Source of the DNA: Actinomycetes bacterium
GTDB taxonomy: Bacteria; Actinomycetota; CADDZG01; JAHWKV01
Direction: 5' to 3'
DNA: 37,555 nucleotides
Assembly (NCBI GenBank): GCA_029263035.1
Contig: JAJCYF010000186.1
Coordinates: forward strand, 1-37,555
The notes under the pieces were generated by a model, which saw only the letters and a list, made by a program, of their open reading frames with translations, had not been told where the DNA came from and did not search any database. Position numbers and translations under genes: made by a program. Below are positions 19,943-28,948 of this stretch, one piece after another. How positions within the stretch are numbered: the first letter of the stretch is position 1; each line of letters starts with the position of its first letter.

Positions 19943-20674
19943 TTACGCCGCCTGCGTCTTCACCGGCAGGTCCCTTGCCACCAGCCAGGTGATGACCCAC
20001 CCGACTACTGAGCATCCGCCTCCCACGGCAATCGCACGACCGACGGTTCCGCTCTGGGGGACGGCGGGGAGGACCTCCACCAGGGGGAGCGCCGAAATCG
20101 TGGCGTTGCCGCCCAACGACCCCTCGACCAGGGCCACCATCACCAGGGCTACCGGGATCATCAGAAATCCGAGGGCCGGGTTGCGGTAGAAGCTCGCCCC
20201 GAGGAAGGTTCCGGCAACCATCCACGCCGCGTACGCCAGCCAGAACTCCACAAAGACCAGGCCGAACTCGGTCGGCGACTCGAACAGGTGGCTGGAAGAC
20301 AGCGTCTGCGGCCAGTCCGCCAACCGGTAGACGACGTATTCGATGGCGAACCCGGCGGTCATCAACGCAGCCAGAATCGTTGTGACTATCGCAATCGCCG
20401 GCGGTGCCTGCCTCAGGAACTCGGTGCGGGTCCGTCCGTGCGCGAGGTAGACGGGCAGGTAAAGCGCGGTCATGTGGATGCCGATGGCTCCCGCATACCA
20501 TCGGGGGATCTGGCTGGCCGTCTCCCAACCGCTGATGCTGATCTCCCCGAACCAGGCCACGATCCCGACGACCAGTCCCACAATGACCACGAACGGGACC
20601 CACAGAAACGCAATTCCCGCGCCGTCCATCTTGATCCGGTGGCGGGTGATGCTGATCGGTTGGGGGCTGGTCAT
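19943..20674 (-). CDS. Integral membrane protein, putative ABC transporter permease
   Basis: Multiple hydrophobic segments; 4-bp overlap with the ABC ATPase gene. Confidence 0.65.
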   Translation of the reverse strand: MTSPQPISITRHRIKMDGAGIAFLWVPFVVIVGLVVGIVAWFGEISISGWETASQIPRWYAGAIGIHMTALYLPVYLAHGRTRTEFLRQAPPAIAIVTTILAALMTAGFAIEYVVYRLADWPQTLSSSHLFESPTEFGLVFVEFWLAYAAWMVAGTFLGASFYRNPALGFLMIPVALVMVALVEGSLGGNATISALPLVEVLPAVPQSGTVGRAIAVGGGCSVVGWVITWLVARDLPVKTQAA

Positions 20675-21564
20675 ACCGGGAGCCTTTCTGTGTCGGTCAG
20701 GTGGACGAACAGGTCCTGCAGGGTGATCGGGCCTATCTCGAGACCCGCCGCCCTGGCCTGCCGGAGGCGGTCATCGCCGAGCTCGCCGTAGGTGGTCACA
20801 GACCTGGTGGAGCCGAGCTGCCGGGAGGACAGGACCGACAAACCTTCCGCAAACCGGTCCACCGCGTCTGCCGGGCCAGTTACGGATGCCCCCCGGGAAC
20901 GCAGGTCCTCGACCTTGTCCTGAAGCAGCAGCCGGCCCCGGTCGATGATCACAACCTCCTCGAACAGCCTGGAAACCTCCTCGATCAGGTGGGTCGACAA
21001 CACGACCGTGCGGGGATGGGCCAGGTAGTCCGCCAGCAGCTCTTCATAGAAGACGTAGCGAGACGGTGCATCCATGCCCAGGTAGGACTCGTCGAAGATG
21101 GTCACCGGGCACCTGCCGGCCAGGCCCAGGATCACGCCGACAGCGGATCGCTGGCCCTGAGAGAGTTTGCCGATATGCGCCTTGGGGTCGAGCCCGAACC
21201 GGTCGATCAGCTTGGCGGCGTATTCGGGGTCCCAATCCGGCCGGTGGTCGGAAGCGAACTCGAGGGCATCCGAAATCTTGTCCGAGGGCCAGTCACCGGC
21301 GACGGTGTCGCCGGGGCCCCGGATGAAGCAGACCTTGCGGGTGGCCCGGGGATTCTCCCAGACCGGCTCCCCGTCGATTCGCACCTCTCCCGAGGTCGCC
21401 TTGCGGAAGGCGGAAACCACCGAGAGGAGGCTGGTCTTGCCTGAGCCGTTCCGTCCCAGCAGGCCGTGAATTTTGCCCGCCTCCAGGTTGAACGACAGGC
21501 CGTCCACCGCAGTCACCGGCCCGTACCGCAACGTTAGATCCCTGACCTCGATGCTGGCGCTCAA
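20671..21564 (-). CDS. ABC transporter ATP-binding protein (YtrB-like)
   Basis: LLGRNGSGKTSLLSVVSAF Walker A, LSQGQRSAVGVILGLAGRCPVTIFDES signature and Walker B region. Confidence 0.92.
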   Translation of the reverse strand: MSASIEVRDLTLRYGPVTAVDGLSFNLEAGKIHGLLGRNGSGKTSLLSVVSAFRKATSGEVRIDGEPVWENPRATRKVCFIRGPGDTVAGDWPSDKISDALEFASDHRPDWDPEYAAKLIDRFGLDPKAHIGKLSQGQRSAVGVILGLAGRCPVTIFDESYLGMDAPSRYVFYEELLADYLAHPRTVVLSTHLIEEVSRLFEEVVIIDRGRLLLQDKVEDLRSRGASVTGPADAVDRFAEGLSVLSSRQLGSTRSVTTYGELGDDRLRQARAAGLEIGPITLQDLFVHLTDTERLPV

Positions 21565-21959
21565 CGGTTGTCCTCCTTGGTGGTTTCGGGGCTGCCGTTG
21601 TCGCGGGCAGCCAACTCTGAAATTCGGGCGATGACGTCTGAGATGGGGATGCCGATGTTGCGGGCCCCGGTTACCACCGGGTCGACCACGTCGGTGAAAA
21701 AGCGCTTCCGGAACTCGGCCTGCAGAAGGTCCCGGGCGTTGGGGCTGACGAACATCCCGACGCCCCGGCGTTTGTAGATCACCTTTTCGTCGACCAGCTG
21801 CTGGAAGGCCTTGGCCGCGGTGGCGGGATTGATCCGGTAGAACTCGGCGTACTGGGTGGTCGACATCACCTGGTCTTCAGGCTTGAGCGCACCGGTGAGG
21901 ATCTGGGTCCGGATCTGGTCGGCTATCTGCCGGTAGATGGGGCTTCGATCGTCGAACAT
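21561..21959 (-). CDS. GntR-family transcriptional regulator (YtrA-type, short C-terminus)
   Basis: SPIYRQIADQIRTQILTGALKPEDQVMSTTQYAEFYRINPATAAKAFQQLVDEKVIYKRRGVGMFVS. Confidence 0.93.
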   Translation of the reverse strand: MFDDRSPIYRQIADQIRTQILTGALKPEDQVMSTTQYAEFYRINPATAAKAFQQLVDEKVIYKRRGVGMFVSPNARDLLQAEFRKRFFTDVVDPVVTGARNIGIPISDVIARISELAARDNGSPETTKEDNR

Positions 21960-21977
21960 TGCACCTTCCGGTTCATT

Positions 21978-22027
21978 GGTTCATTACTTATGTAATAAAC
22001 CATAGAGCCTAGAGGGGTATCGGTCAA
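21978..22027 (-). promoter_or_regulatory. Promoter (TTGACC-17 bp-TATGGT, minus strand) with 24-bp palindromic operator (21978-22001) for the GntR-ABC operon
   Basis: GGTTCATTAC-TTAT-GTAATAAACC with one mismatched pair; -35 at 22022-22027, -10 at 21999-22004, spacer exactly 17 nt. Confidence 0.75.
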
Positions 22028-22103
22028 GCAGGGAATCAGGAATGGGCAGACGGGGGGTTCAGTCCGGCGGGGGCGGGTTGAGGCTTTGGAGCTCAGGCCC
22101 GGG

Positions 22104-23078
22104 CTAGGGAATCCACAGGTAGGAGGCGCCGGGCTTGCGGGAAATCCCGAGCTCCTCTTTGATCTCCTCGGCGGGGCTGGTGAAGCCCAGGAAGGGCAGT
22201 GTGTCGAACAACCCGGGGATGGGTTGATAGACCACCAGCGATGCGTCCTCGTCGTCCGCCAGCCGCTTCGCCCGGTCGAACGCGGTCTCGCGGTCTCCCA
22301 GGCGGTCGACCAGATCCAGCTCTTCGGCCTGCAGCCCGGAGTAGATGCGCCCGTCGGCCAGTTCCCTGACCTGGGCCTCGGGAAGGTCGCGGCCCTCGGC
22401 GACGATTTCGACGAAGCCGTTGTACGCCTCGTCGATCAGTGCCTGGAATAACGCACGTTCTTCCTCGGTCATGTCCCGAAACGGCGAGCCCAGATCCTTG
22501 AGAGCACCGCTTTTGACGACAGTCATGCCGATGCCCAGCTTGCCGGCGGCCTCGGTGAAGTTCGGGATGGTGGCGATGACGCCGATGCTGCCGGTCCAGG
22601 TGAACCGGTGGGCGATGATCTCGGTGGCTCCGGCGGAAATGTAGTAGCCGCCCGACGCCGCCGTCTCGCCCATGAGGGCCACCACCGGAAGATCCTCGGC
22701 GATCTCGGTGACCTTGTTGTAGATCGCGTCGCTGGCCAGCACGCCTCCGCCCGGGGAGTCGACGTTCAGGATGATCCCGACGACATCCGGGTCCTCCTCC
22801 GCCTGCTCGAGCTGGTTGATGATGTTGTGGTCGCTGGCGCCCATGGCGCCGCCCTCGGGATCCGAGAAGATCTCACCGATGACGTTGACCATGGCGATCT
22901 TGTTGGTGGAGTCGCCCTCTTCGAGCAGGACCTCCTCAAACTCGCCGCCGCCGGCCGCGTAGCCGCCGGAGAATCCCTCCGAGAACGCACTGATGGCCAG
23001 GGCGGTGACCCAGAGGCCCCCGACCACCACCAGAATGCCGATTACGAGCCAGGTTCGTTTGGCCTTGGTTGACGCCAT
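22104..23078 (-). CDS. sppA: Signal peptide peptidase SppA-type serine protease
   Basis: N-terminal TM, IILNVDSPGGGVLASDAIY, ASGGYYISAGATEIIA, TGSIGVI. Confidence 0.92.
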   Translation of the reverse strand: MASTKAKRTWLVIGILVVVGGLWVTALAISAFSEGFSGGYAAGGGEFEEVLLEEGDSTNKIAMVNVIGEIFSDPEGGAMGASDHNIINQLEQAEEDPDVVGIILNVDSPGGGVLASDAIYNKVTEIAEDLPVVALMGETAASGGYYISAGATEIIAHRFTWTGSIGVIATIPNFTEAAGKLGIGMTVVKSGALKDLGSPFRDMTEEERALFQALIDEAYNGFVEIVAEGRDLPEAQVRELADGRIYSGLQAEELDLVDRLGDRETAFDRAKRLADDEDASLVVYQPIPGLFDTLPFLGFTSPAEEIKEELGISRKPGASYLWIP

Positions 23079-23109
23079 GAATCCACTGTACACGGTAGGA
23101 TCTGGCCTC

Positions 23110-23994
23110 ATGCTCCGATTGGTCATTCCCAAGGGGAGCCTCGAAAACCAGACCCTGGCCCTGTTCGAGGCTGCCGACATCCGCCTGTTGCGAGGCTCCG
23201 ACCGTGACTACCACGGCACGGTGGACGACCCGCGGCTGGACCGTTTCTCTCTGATGCGGCCGCAGGAGATCCCCCGGTACATAGAGGAGGGGTTCTTCGA
23301 CGTGGGTCTGACCGGCCTGGACTGGGTCCGGGAAACCGGCTCCGACGTCCAGATCATCGCCGAGCTCGCCTACAGCAAGGGCAATGTGGGCAAGCGGGGG
23401 ATAGTCAAGATCGTTCTCGCGGTCTCAGACAGCACCGACATCACCAGCGTGGAGCAGATGCCCCCCGGGAGCCGGATCTCAACCGAGTACCCGAACCTGA
23501 CCCGCAAGCTGTTCGAGGACCTGGGAATCCCGGTGAAGATATTCATGTCCTACGGCGCCACCGAAGCCAAGGTCCCCGAGATTGTCGATGCAATCGTCGA
23601 CGTCACGGAGACCGGCAGCACCCTGCGCAAGAACCGGCTGAGGATCATCCACACCATGCTTCACTCGCCGACCCTGCTGATCGCCAACAAGCAGTCCTGG
23701 GCGGACCCGGAAAAGCGCCAGGCGCTCGAGGAGCTGAAGATCCTGATCTTCGGTGCTGTGGATGCCCGGGGCAAGGTACTGGTGAAGCTGAACGTAGGCA
23801 AGGACGACCTGGAGCGGGTACTCGAGGTCATCCCGGCTCTGGGCTCTCCGACCGTCTCCCAGCTGGCCCACGGAGAGGGCTACGCGGTCGAAAGCGTGGT
23901 GCAGAAGACGGACATCAACGTCCTGATCCCAACCCTGAAGTCCCGCGGGGCAACCGGCATACTCGAGCTGCCGATCACCAAGATCGTCGACTAG
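23110..23994 (+). CDS. hisG: ATP phosphoribosyltransferase (long form)
   Basis: MLRLVIPKGSLENQTLALFEAADI..., DVGLTGLDWV, VDVTETGSTLRKNRL. Confidence 0.95.
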   Translation: MLRLVIPKGSLENQTLALFEAADIRLLRGSDRDYHGTVDDPRLDRFSLMRPQEIPRYIEEGFFDVGLTGLDWVRETGSDVQIIAELAYSKGNVGKRGIVKIVLAVSDSTDITSVEQMPPGSRISTEYPNLTRKLFEDLGIPVKIFMSYGATEAKVPEIVDAIVDVTETGSTLRKNRLRIIHTMLHSPTLLIANKQSWADPEKRQALEELKILIFGAVDARGKVLVKLNVGKDDLERVLEVIPALGSPTVSQLAHGEGYAVESVVQKTDINVLIPTLKSRGATGILELPITKIVD

Positions 23995-24080
23995 CCCTGG
24001 CGACCGCGCCTGTCTTGGTGATTGCACGCAGGCCGACTCCGTTCAGCTTCGCAAGAGCGTCGAGGTCATAGGATGGATTG

Positions 24081-24347
24081 ATGGGGGAATGGGTTGGTGA
24101 CCTGCTGTTTAGTCCCGAGGTCATTGCCAAGCTGGCGACAAAGCACAACTTGTCACCGGAGCAGGTAAAGCAGGCAATTACCTGCGACGCCCAGGATCGA
24201 GACTACTGGGAGGATCATCCCGTCTACGGACGCAGACTGATAGTGCTGGGCACTGATGCGGACGGGACACAGATAATCGCGTACCTCAGACCCATAGATG
24301 CGAACGACGGCTTGTGGAGATGTCTAACGGCGATCAGAATGGGATGA
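24081..24347 (+). CDS. BrnT/DUF4258-like putative toxin
   Basis: LLFSPEVIAKLATKHNLSPEQVKQAITC...YGRRLIVLGTDADGTQIIAYLRPI...GLWRCLTAIRM; small, followed by an overlapping small ORF. Confidence 0.55.
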   Translation: MGEWVGDLLFSPEVIAKLATKHNLSPEQVKQAITCDAQDRDYWEDHPVYGRRLIVLGTDADGTQIIAYLRPIDANDGLWRCLTAIRMG

Positions 24348-24571
24348 ATATGGATCAGGAAGAGATTGAAGCTCTCGAACTAACCAAAGAGGATCTCCTG
24401 GCGAAAATGAAGGCTGGTCGACGCGATAACCTGCCTCGTAAGGTCGCCGGTGCAAGCCAGTACGTCGCCGGGTCCGCGGTGATCGTGGGCACAGTTGCTC
24501 ACTTGAGGTTGGAGTCTGCCTTTCTTTCTTTGCCCAGCGCGATCGCACCTAAGGATGTCAATCTCTCATAG
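24344..24571 (+). CDS. Putative cognate antitoxin
   Basis: ATGA overlap with the upstream ORF; MNMDQEEIEALELTKEDLLAKMKAGRR... Confidence 0.45.
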   Translation: MNMDQEEIEALELTKEDLLAKMKAGRRDNLPRKVAGASQYVAGSAVIVGTVAHLRLESAFLSLPSAIAPKDVNLS

Positions 24572-24597
24572 GTTCCGATGAGGAAATGACTCCGGCT

Positions 24598-24948
24598 CTA
24601 GTCTCCTGAGCGAAGGCCTTTCTCCATCATGTCCTTCAATTCTGGTGGACCAGCTAAGCCGATTTGAGAGAAGGCGCAGTTAGAGAACGTACAGTCGACT
24701 ATCGCTATAGCGCCTACAACGAGAGGTCTATCAGCTCTGATGTCCCAAAAGATCGCGTCGAGATCCCCTTCCCAACCGCATTCGATGATGCTCGTGCGGC
24801 CCTGAGGAATCAATATTGCGGGGCCGAGGATCTTGCAGTTGGAGAACTCATAACCGTCCAGGACGAAGGTATTCACCGTCAGGTCAGCCAAGCGAACGAC
24901 GTCGTTCCGAAATCGCTTCTCACCGGTCAGTGGTGGCTGTTTCGACAT
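24598..24948 (-). CDS. Hypothetical protein (possible beta-helix, pentapeptide-like)
   Basis: GYEFSNCKILGPAILIP...AIAIVDCTFSNCAFSQIGLAG; SD GGAG before ATG. Confidence 0.55.
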   Translation of the reverse strand: MSKQPPLTGEKRFRNDVVRLADLTVNTFVLDGYEFSNCKILGPAILIPQGRTSIIECGWEGDLDAIFWDIRADRPLVVGAIAIVDCTFSNCAFSQIGLAGPPELKDMMEKGLRSGD

Positions 24949-25063
24949 GCAACTCCGCTTCTGCTCGACCGTTCTCGTGTTTCCACTCTACCGGGGGTGG
25001 CGCCCGAGACAAGGCTCTTAAAGTTGCCGGCGGAATTACTAAAGTTGCGGGCGGGGCCTTCGA

Positions 25064-25654
25064 CTAGCTGTCCCGCACCACCAGGGTGCCGGCAACCTTG
25101 TCGGCCAGGGACTGATTCTTGTCGTCCCACAGCGGCCAGAGCCCGTTCAGTAGGAACAGCAGCCCTCCTGCCAGGGGAATGACCTGCGCCGCCGGGTTGA
25201 TTACGGCCCTTTTGACGGCATCCAGCCAGGTCGGTCTCCCGCCGTCGGTGCGGACCAGCTTGATTCCCACCGCCATCTTCCCCAGGCTCTGCGACAACGT
25301 TGCGTGGCAGACCACGTAGTAGACGGCGGCGAGTGCGGAGAACACCAGTGTCAGTTTGAGGTTCATGGCGATCAGGTCCGAGAAGTACCCCTGCATGGCG
25401 GCCTGGTCCACCTGCCCGGTCACCGGGTCCACGGCTGCGCCGCCCCGGGCCGACTCCATGATCGGCATAATCTGCTCCCACAGGTAGATCCCCATAGGAA
25501 CGCTCAGCAGGATGCTGTCGATGAGATAGGCCCCGAAGCGGGACCCCCAACCGGCCAGCTCGACCGGTTGCGTCTTGACCGCCACCGGCTCGGCCGCCAG
25601 AGTTTCGCGGTATGCGCTCCAATCCTCGTACATCTTGAAATCTTCGATGGACAA
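25064..25654 (-). CDS. RDD family membrane protein
   Basis: AGWGSRFGAYLIDSILLSVPMGIY...SLGKMAVGIKLVRTDGGRPTWLDAVKRAVI; SD AAGGAGGGGG before TTG. Confidence 0.88.
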   Translation of the reverse strand: MSIEDFKMYEDWSAYRETLAAEPVAVKTQPVELAGWGSRFGAYLIDSILLSVPMGIYLWEQIMPIMESARGGAAVDPVTGQVDQAAMQGYFSDLIAMNLKLTLVFSALAAVYYVVCHATLSQSLGKMAVGIKLVRTDGGRPTWLDAVKRAVINPAAQVIPLAGGLLFLLNGLWPLWDDKNQSLADKVAGTLVVRDS

Positions 25655-25686
25655 AATGCCCCCTCCTTATGTGCTGCGCCCTTGGA

Positions 25687-25719
25687 TTGGCCGCTACATG
25701 CTCTATCGGCAGCGGCCAA
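25687..25719. repeat. Perfect 9-bp inverted repeat TTGGCCGCT-n15-AGCGGCCAA in the RDD/infC intergenic region
   Basis: Direct inspection. Confidence 0.6.
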
Positions 25720-25907
25720 GCTGAATTAAGGGGCAATAAGGTAGAAGTTGGGGCCGAACGGGCGCCGGCGGCCGGGACGACCGGCAGGTACGTGGTAGTG
25801 TAGAAAACCTTGAACGAGGTCTTCCGCGCGCTTGGCAACCTGCCTTTCGGCGAATGTGATTCTCGTGAGGAGGTTGATCTGCAGCGTAAGACGAGGAGTG
25901 GTAGCCG

Positions 25908-26462
<555 letters not shown>

Positions 26463-26488
26463 CCCTAGAGAAGTTAAGAGGTTTTGAA

Positions 26489-26683
26489 ATGCCAAAGCAG
26501 AAGACTCACCGTGGCGCCGCGAAGAGATTCCGCGTCACCGGATCGGGCAAAATTGTGCGCGAGCAGGCTCACATCAAGCACTACCTCGAGCACAAGCCGG
26601 GCTCGTTGAGAAGGCGCCTTCAGCACCCCTCCCTGGTCTCCAAAGCGGACACCAAAAGGGTGAAGCGGATGTTGGGGATATAG
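26489..26683 (+). CDS. rpmI: 50S ribosomal protein L35
   Basis: [22 protein letters not shown]...[14 protein letters not shown]. Confidence 0.96.
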   Translation: MPKQKTHRGAAKRFRVTGSGKIVREQAHIKHYLEHKPGSLRRRLQHPSLVSKADTKRVKRMLGI

Positions 26684-26687
26684 GACC

Positions 26688-27047
26688 GTGGCCAGAGTAA
26701 AACGATCAGTTCACAGCCGTAAGCACCGGCGCGCGACGTTAAAGGCCGCCAAGGGCTATCGCGGCGCACGCAGCCGCCACTACAAGGTCGCCAACGAGCA
26801 GCTTTTGCACTCGATGACCTACGCCTACCGGGACCGCAAGGACCGCAAAGGGCAGTTCCGCCGGCTGTGGATCGCCCGCATCAACGCAGCGGCCCGCAGT
26901 AACGGAATCTCCTACAGTCGGTTTATCGAGGGGCTCTCCAAAGCAGGGGTCGAGGTCGACCGCAAGGTCCTGGCCGAGATTGCAGTCAGCGACGCGGCAA
27001 CCTTTGCCGCCCTCGCCGGCACCGCCAAAGCTGCGCTGGGAGACTAG
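26688..27047 (+). CDS. rplT: 50S ribosomal protein L20
   Basis: [69 protein letters not shown]. Confidence 0.97.
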   Translation: MARVKRSVHSRKHRRATLKAAKGYRGARSRHYKVANEQLLHSMTYAYRDRKDRKGQFRRLWIARINAAARSNGISYSRFIEGLSKAGVEVDRKVLAEIAVSDAATFAALAGTAKAALGD

Positions 27048-27089
27048 TAGCCCGCCGTAAGGCGCTAGTCGAAAGGTTCCAGGTCAGCC

Positions 27090-27878
27090 TTGATCACCAG
27101 CCTGCGCAACCCCCACATCCAGGCCGCTCGCAAGCTCGTCAAGCGAGCGGTTAGGGACGGCCGCAGGGAGTTCCTGGTGGAGGGTCCCAACGGCGTCGGT
27201 CAGGCCCTGGAGTCGGGGGCCCCGATCACCATCGTGTTCACGGTCGGGCCCGGCGACACGTTCCCCGAGCACAGCCTGCGGGCCAGGGCCCACGGGGTTC
27301 CGGTTCTGGCGGTATCGGAAGACGTGATGCGGGCAATATCATCAACCACCTCCCCGGCGGGCATCGTCGCCGTCAGTCGCTTTGTCGACCGTGATCCTGT
27401 TGTCCTGCTGAAGGAATCGCCCGGCCTGGCCGTTGTCCTCGCAGGCGTGCGGGACCCCGGAAACGCCGGCACCATCATCCGCAGCTGTGCTGCCGCCGGT
27501 GCCGATGCCGTTTTCCTCGGGGAGGCCACCGTGGACATCTACAATCCAAAGTTCGTCAGGGCGACCGCAGGGGCGATGTTCAATCTCCCGTTTGCCCGGA
27601 ATGTTGAGATACGCTGGCTTTTGGATGAGTTGGGTAGTCTCGGCCTGCAGCGTGTGGCCGCCGACCCGGTTGGCGAGGCGGTGTACGACCAGGTGGACTT
27701 CAGGCGGCGCACCGCCTTCGTTTTGGGAAATGAGGCTTGGGGCGTCACTGAGGAGCTCGCCTCCGCAGTCGACGCGAGGGTGAGTATCCCGATGAGCAAG
27801 AGCGTGGAGTCGTTGAACGTAGGCATGGCTGCTACGGTGCTTCTCTTCGAGGCGGCCCGGCAACGGAGGGTTCGCTGA
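27090..27878 (+). CDS. TrmH/SpoU-family RNA 2'-O-methyltransferase
   Basis: ITSLRNPHIQAARKLVKR..., VLAGVRDPGNAGTIIRSCAAAGADAVFL, FVLGNEAWGV, SIPMSKSVESLNVGMAATVLLFEAARQR. Confidence 0.93.
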   Translation: MITSLRNPHIQAARKLVKRAVRDGRREFLVEGPNGVGQALESGAPITIVFTVGPGDTFPEHSLRARAHGVPVLAVSEDVMRAISSTTSPAGIVAVSRFVDRDPVVLLKESPGLAVVLAGVRDPGNAGTIIRSCAAAGADAVFLGEATVDIYNPKFVRATAGAMFNLPFARNVEIRWLLDELGSLGLQRVAADPVGEAVYDQVDFRRRTAFVLGNEAWGVTEELASAVDARVSIPMSKSVESLNVGMAATVLLFEAARQRRVR

Positions 27879-28948
27879 TGGGCGGGTCCGATCTTGCCGG
27901 GGTCATAGCCAATATCCGCGAGGCGATTGTCGTGGTGGATTCCTCGGGCGCCGTCATTGAGTGGCTCGGAGGTGCCCAGCGCATGTTCGGGTGGTCGGCC
28001 GGGGAGATGGCGGGCCGCAATTTGGACGAGGTGCTGCAGCCCAAGGACGTGAACGGCAACCGCACCTGCATCGGACGCATAGCGAAGGACAAAGAGTTGG
28101 TCATTACCAAGGGAACACCCGAACGAGAGGTGCTCACGGTTACCAGGACGGGCGCGCCGTTGTGGATCGGGGTGACCTCCAGTTTCGAGCGAGCCCCGGG
28201 CCAGGGGGTGGTGCGGACGACCGCGGTGATGCGCGATATCGGGCGCCGCAAACGGGTGGACATGGCCAAGTCGGAGGTCATCTCGGCGGTGGCCCACGAG
28301 CTTCGGTCGCCGCTCACGTCGGTCAAGGGCTTCACCTCGACGCTCCTGCGCCGGTGGGATCGCTTCGACGACGACCACAAAAAACACCTGCTGGCCACCA
28401 TCAATGCCGATGCCGACCGGGTGACCCGCCTGATCGGAGAGCTGTTGGACCTCAGCCGCCTGGAAGCCGGCCGGCTTCCTCTGTCCCGGCAGATGATCAG
28501 TCTGGGCGACATCACATCCCGGGTGGTGGAGCGGATCAGGCCGAGGGCGGAAAAACACGAGATCGGGTTCGAGTTTCCTGACGGGTTCCCCCAGGTCTTC
28601 GCCGACTCGGACAAAATCGAGCAGGTGCTGACCAACCTTTTGGAGAACGCGGTCAAGTACACCACCGGGGGCCGGGTTACGGTTGCCGGCTCGCTGCAGG
28701 ATGCGATGGTGCTGGTGTCGGTGACCGACGAGGGCAGGGGCATTGCGGTTGAGCACCAGTTCAAGGTATTCAACAAGTTCTTCCGGGAGCGGGCCCAGGC
28801 CCAGAACCCGGGCACCGGCCTGGGGCTGTACATCTCCAAGGGCCTCGTGGAGGCACACGGCGGCCGGATCTGGGTGGAGAACGGCGCCGACAAGGGTGCC
28901 ATCTTCTGCTTCACCCTGCCCCGAAGTGCCGACGGGGAGACGCCTTGA
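27878..28948 (+). CDS. PAS-domain sensor histidine kinase (orphan)
   Basis: PAS region, H-box AVAHELRSPLTSVKGF, N-box LTNLLENAVKYT, G boxes DEGRGI and GTGLGLYIS. Confidence 0.93.
   Translation: MGGSDLAGVIANIREAIVVVDSSGAVIEWLGGAQRMFGWSAGEMAGRNLDEVLQPKDVNGNRTCIGRIAKDKELVITKGTPEREVLTVTRTGAPLWIGVTSSFERAPGQGVVRTTAVMRDIGRRKRVDMAKSEVISAVAHELRSPLTSVKGFTSTLLRRWDRFDDDHKKHLLATINADADRVTRLIGELLDLSRLEAGRLPLSRQMISLGDITSRVVERIRPRAEKHEIGFEFPDGFPQVFADSDKIEQVLTNLLENAVKYTTGGRVTVAGSLQDAMVLVSVTDEGRGIAVEHQFKVFNKFFRERAQAQNPGTGLGLYISKGLVEAHGGRIWVENGADKGAIFCFTLPRSADGETP

Noticed and set aside
23995-24075. Minus-strand frame YDLDALAKLNGVGLRAITKTGAVARA* between hisG and the TA-like pair
   Set aside because: Looks weakly coding but too short, without start or recognisable family; cannot be supported as a gene remnant.
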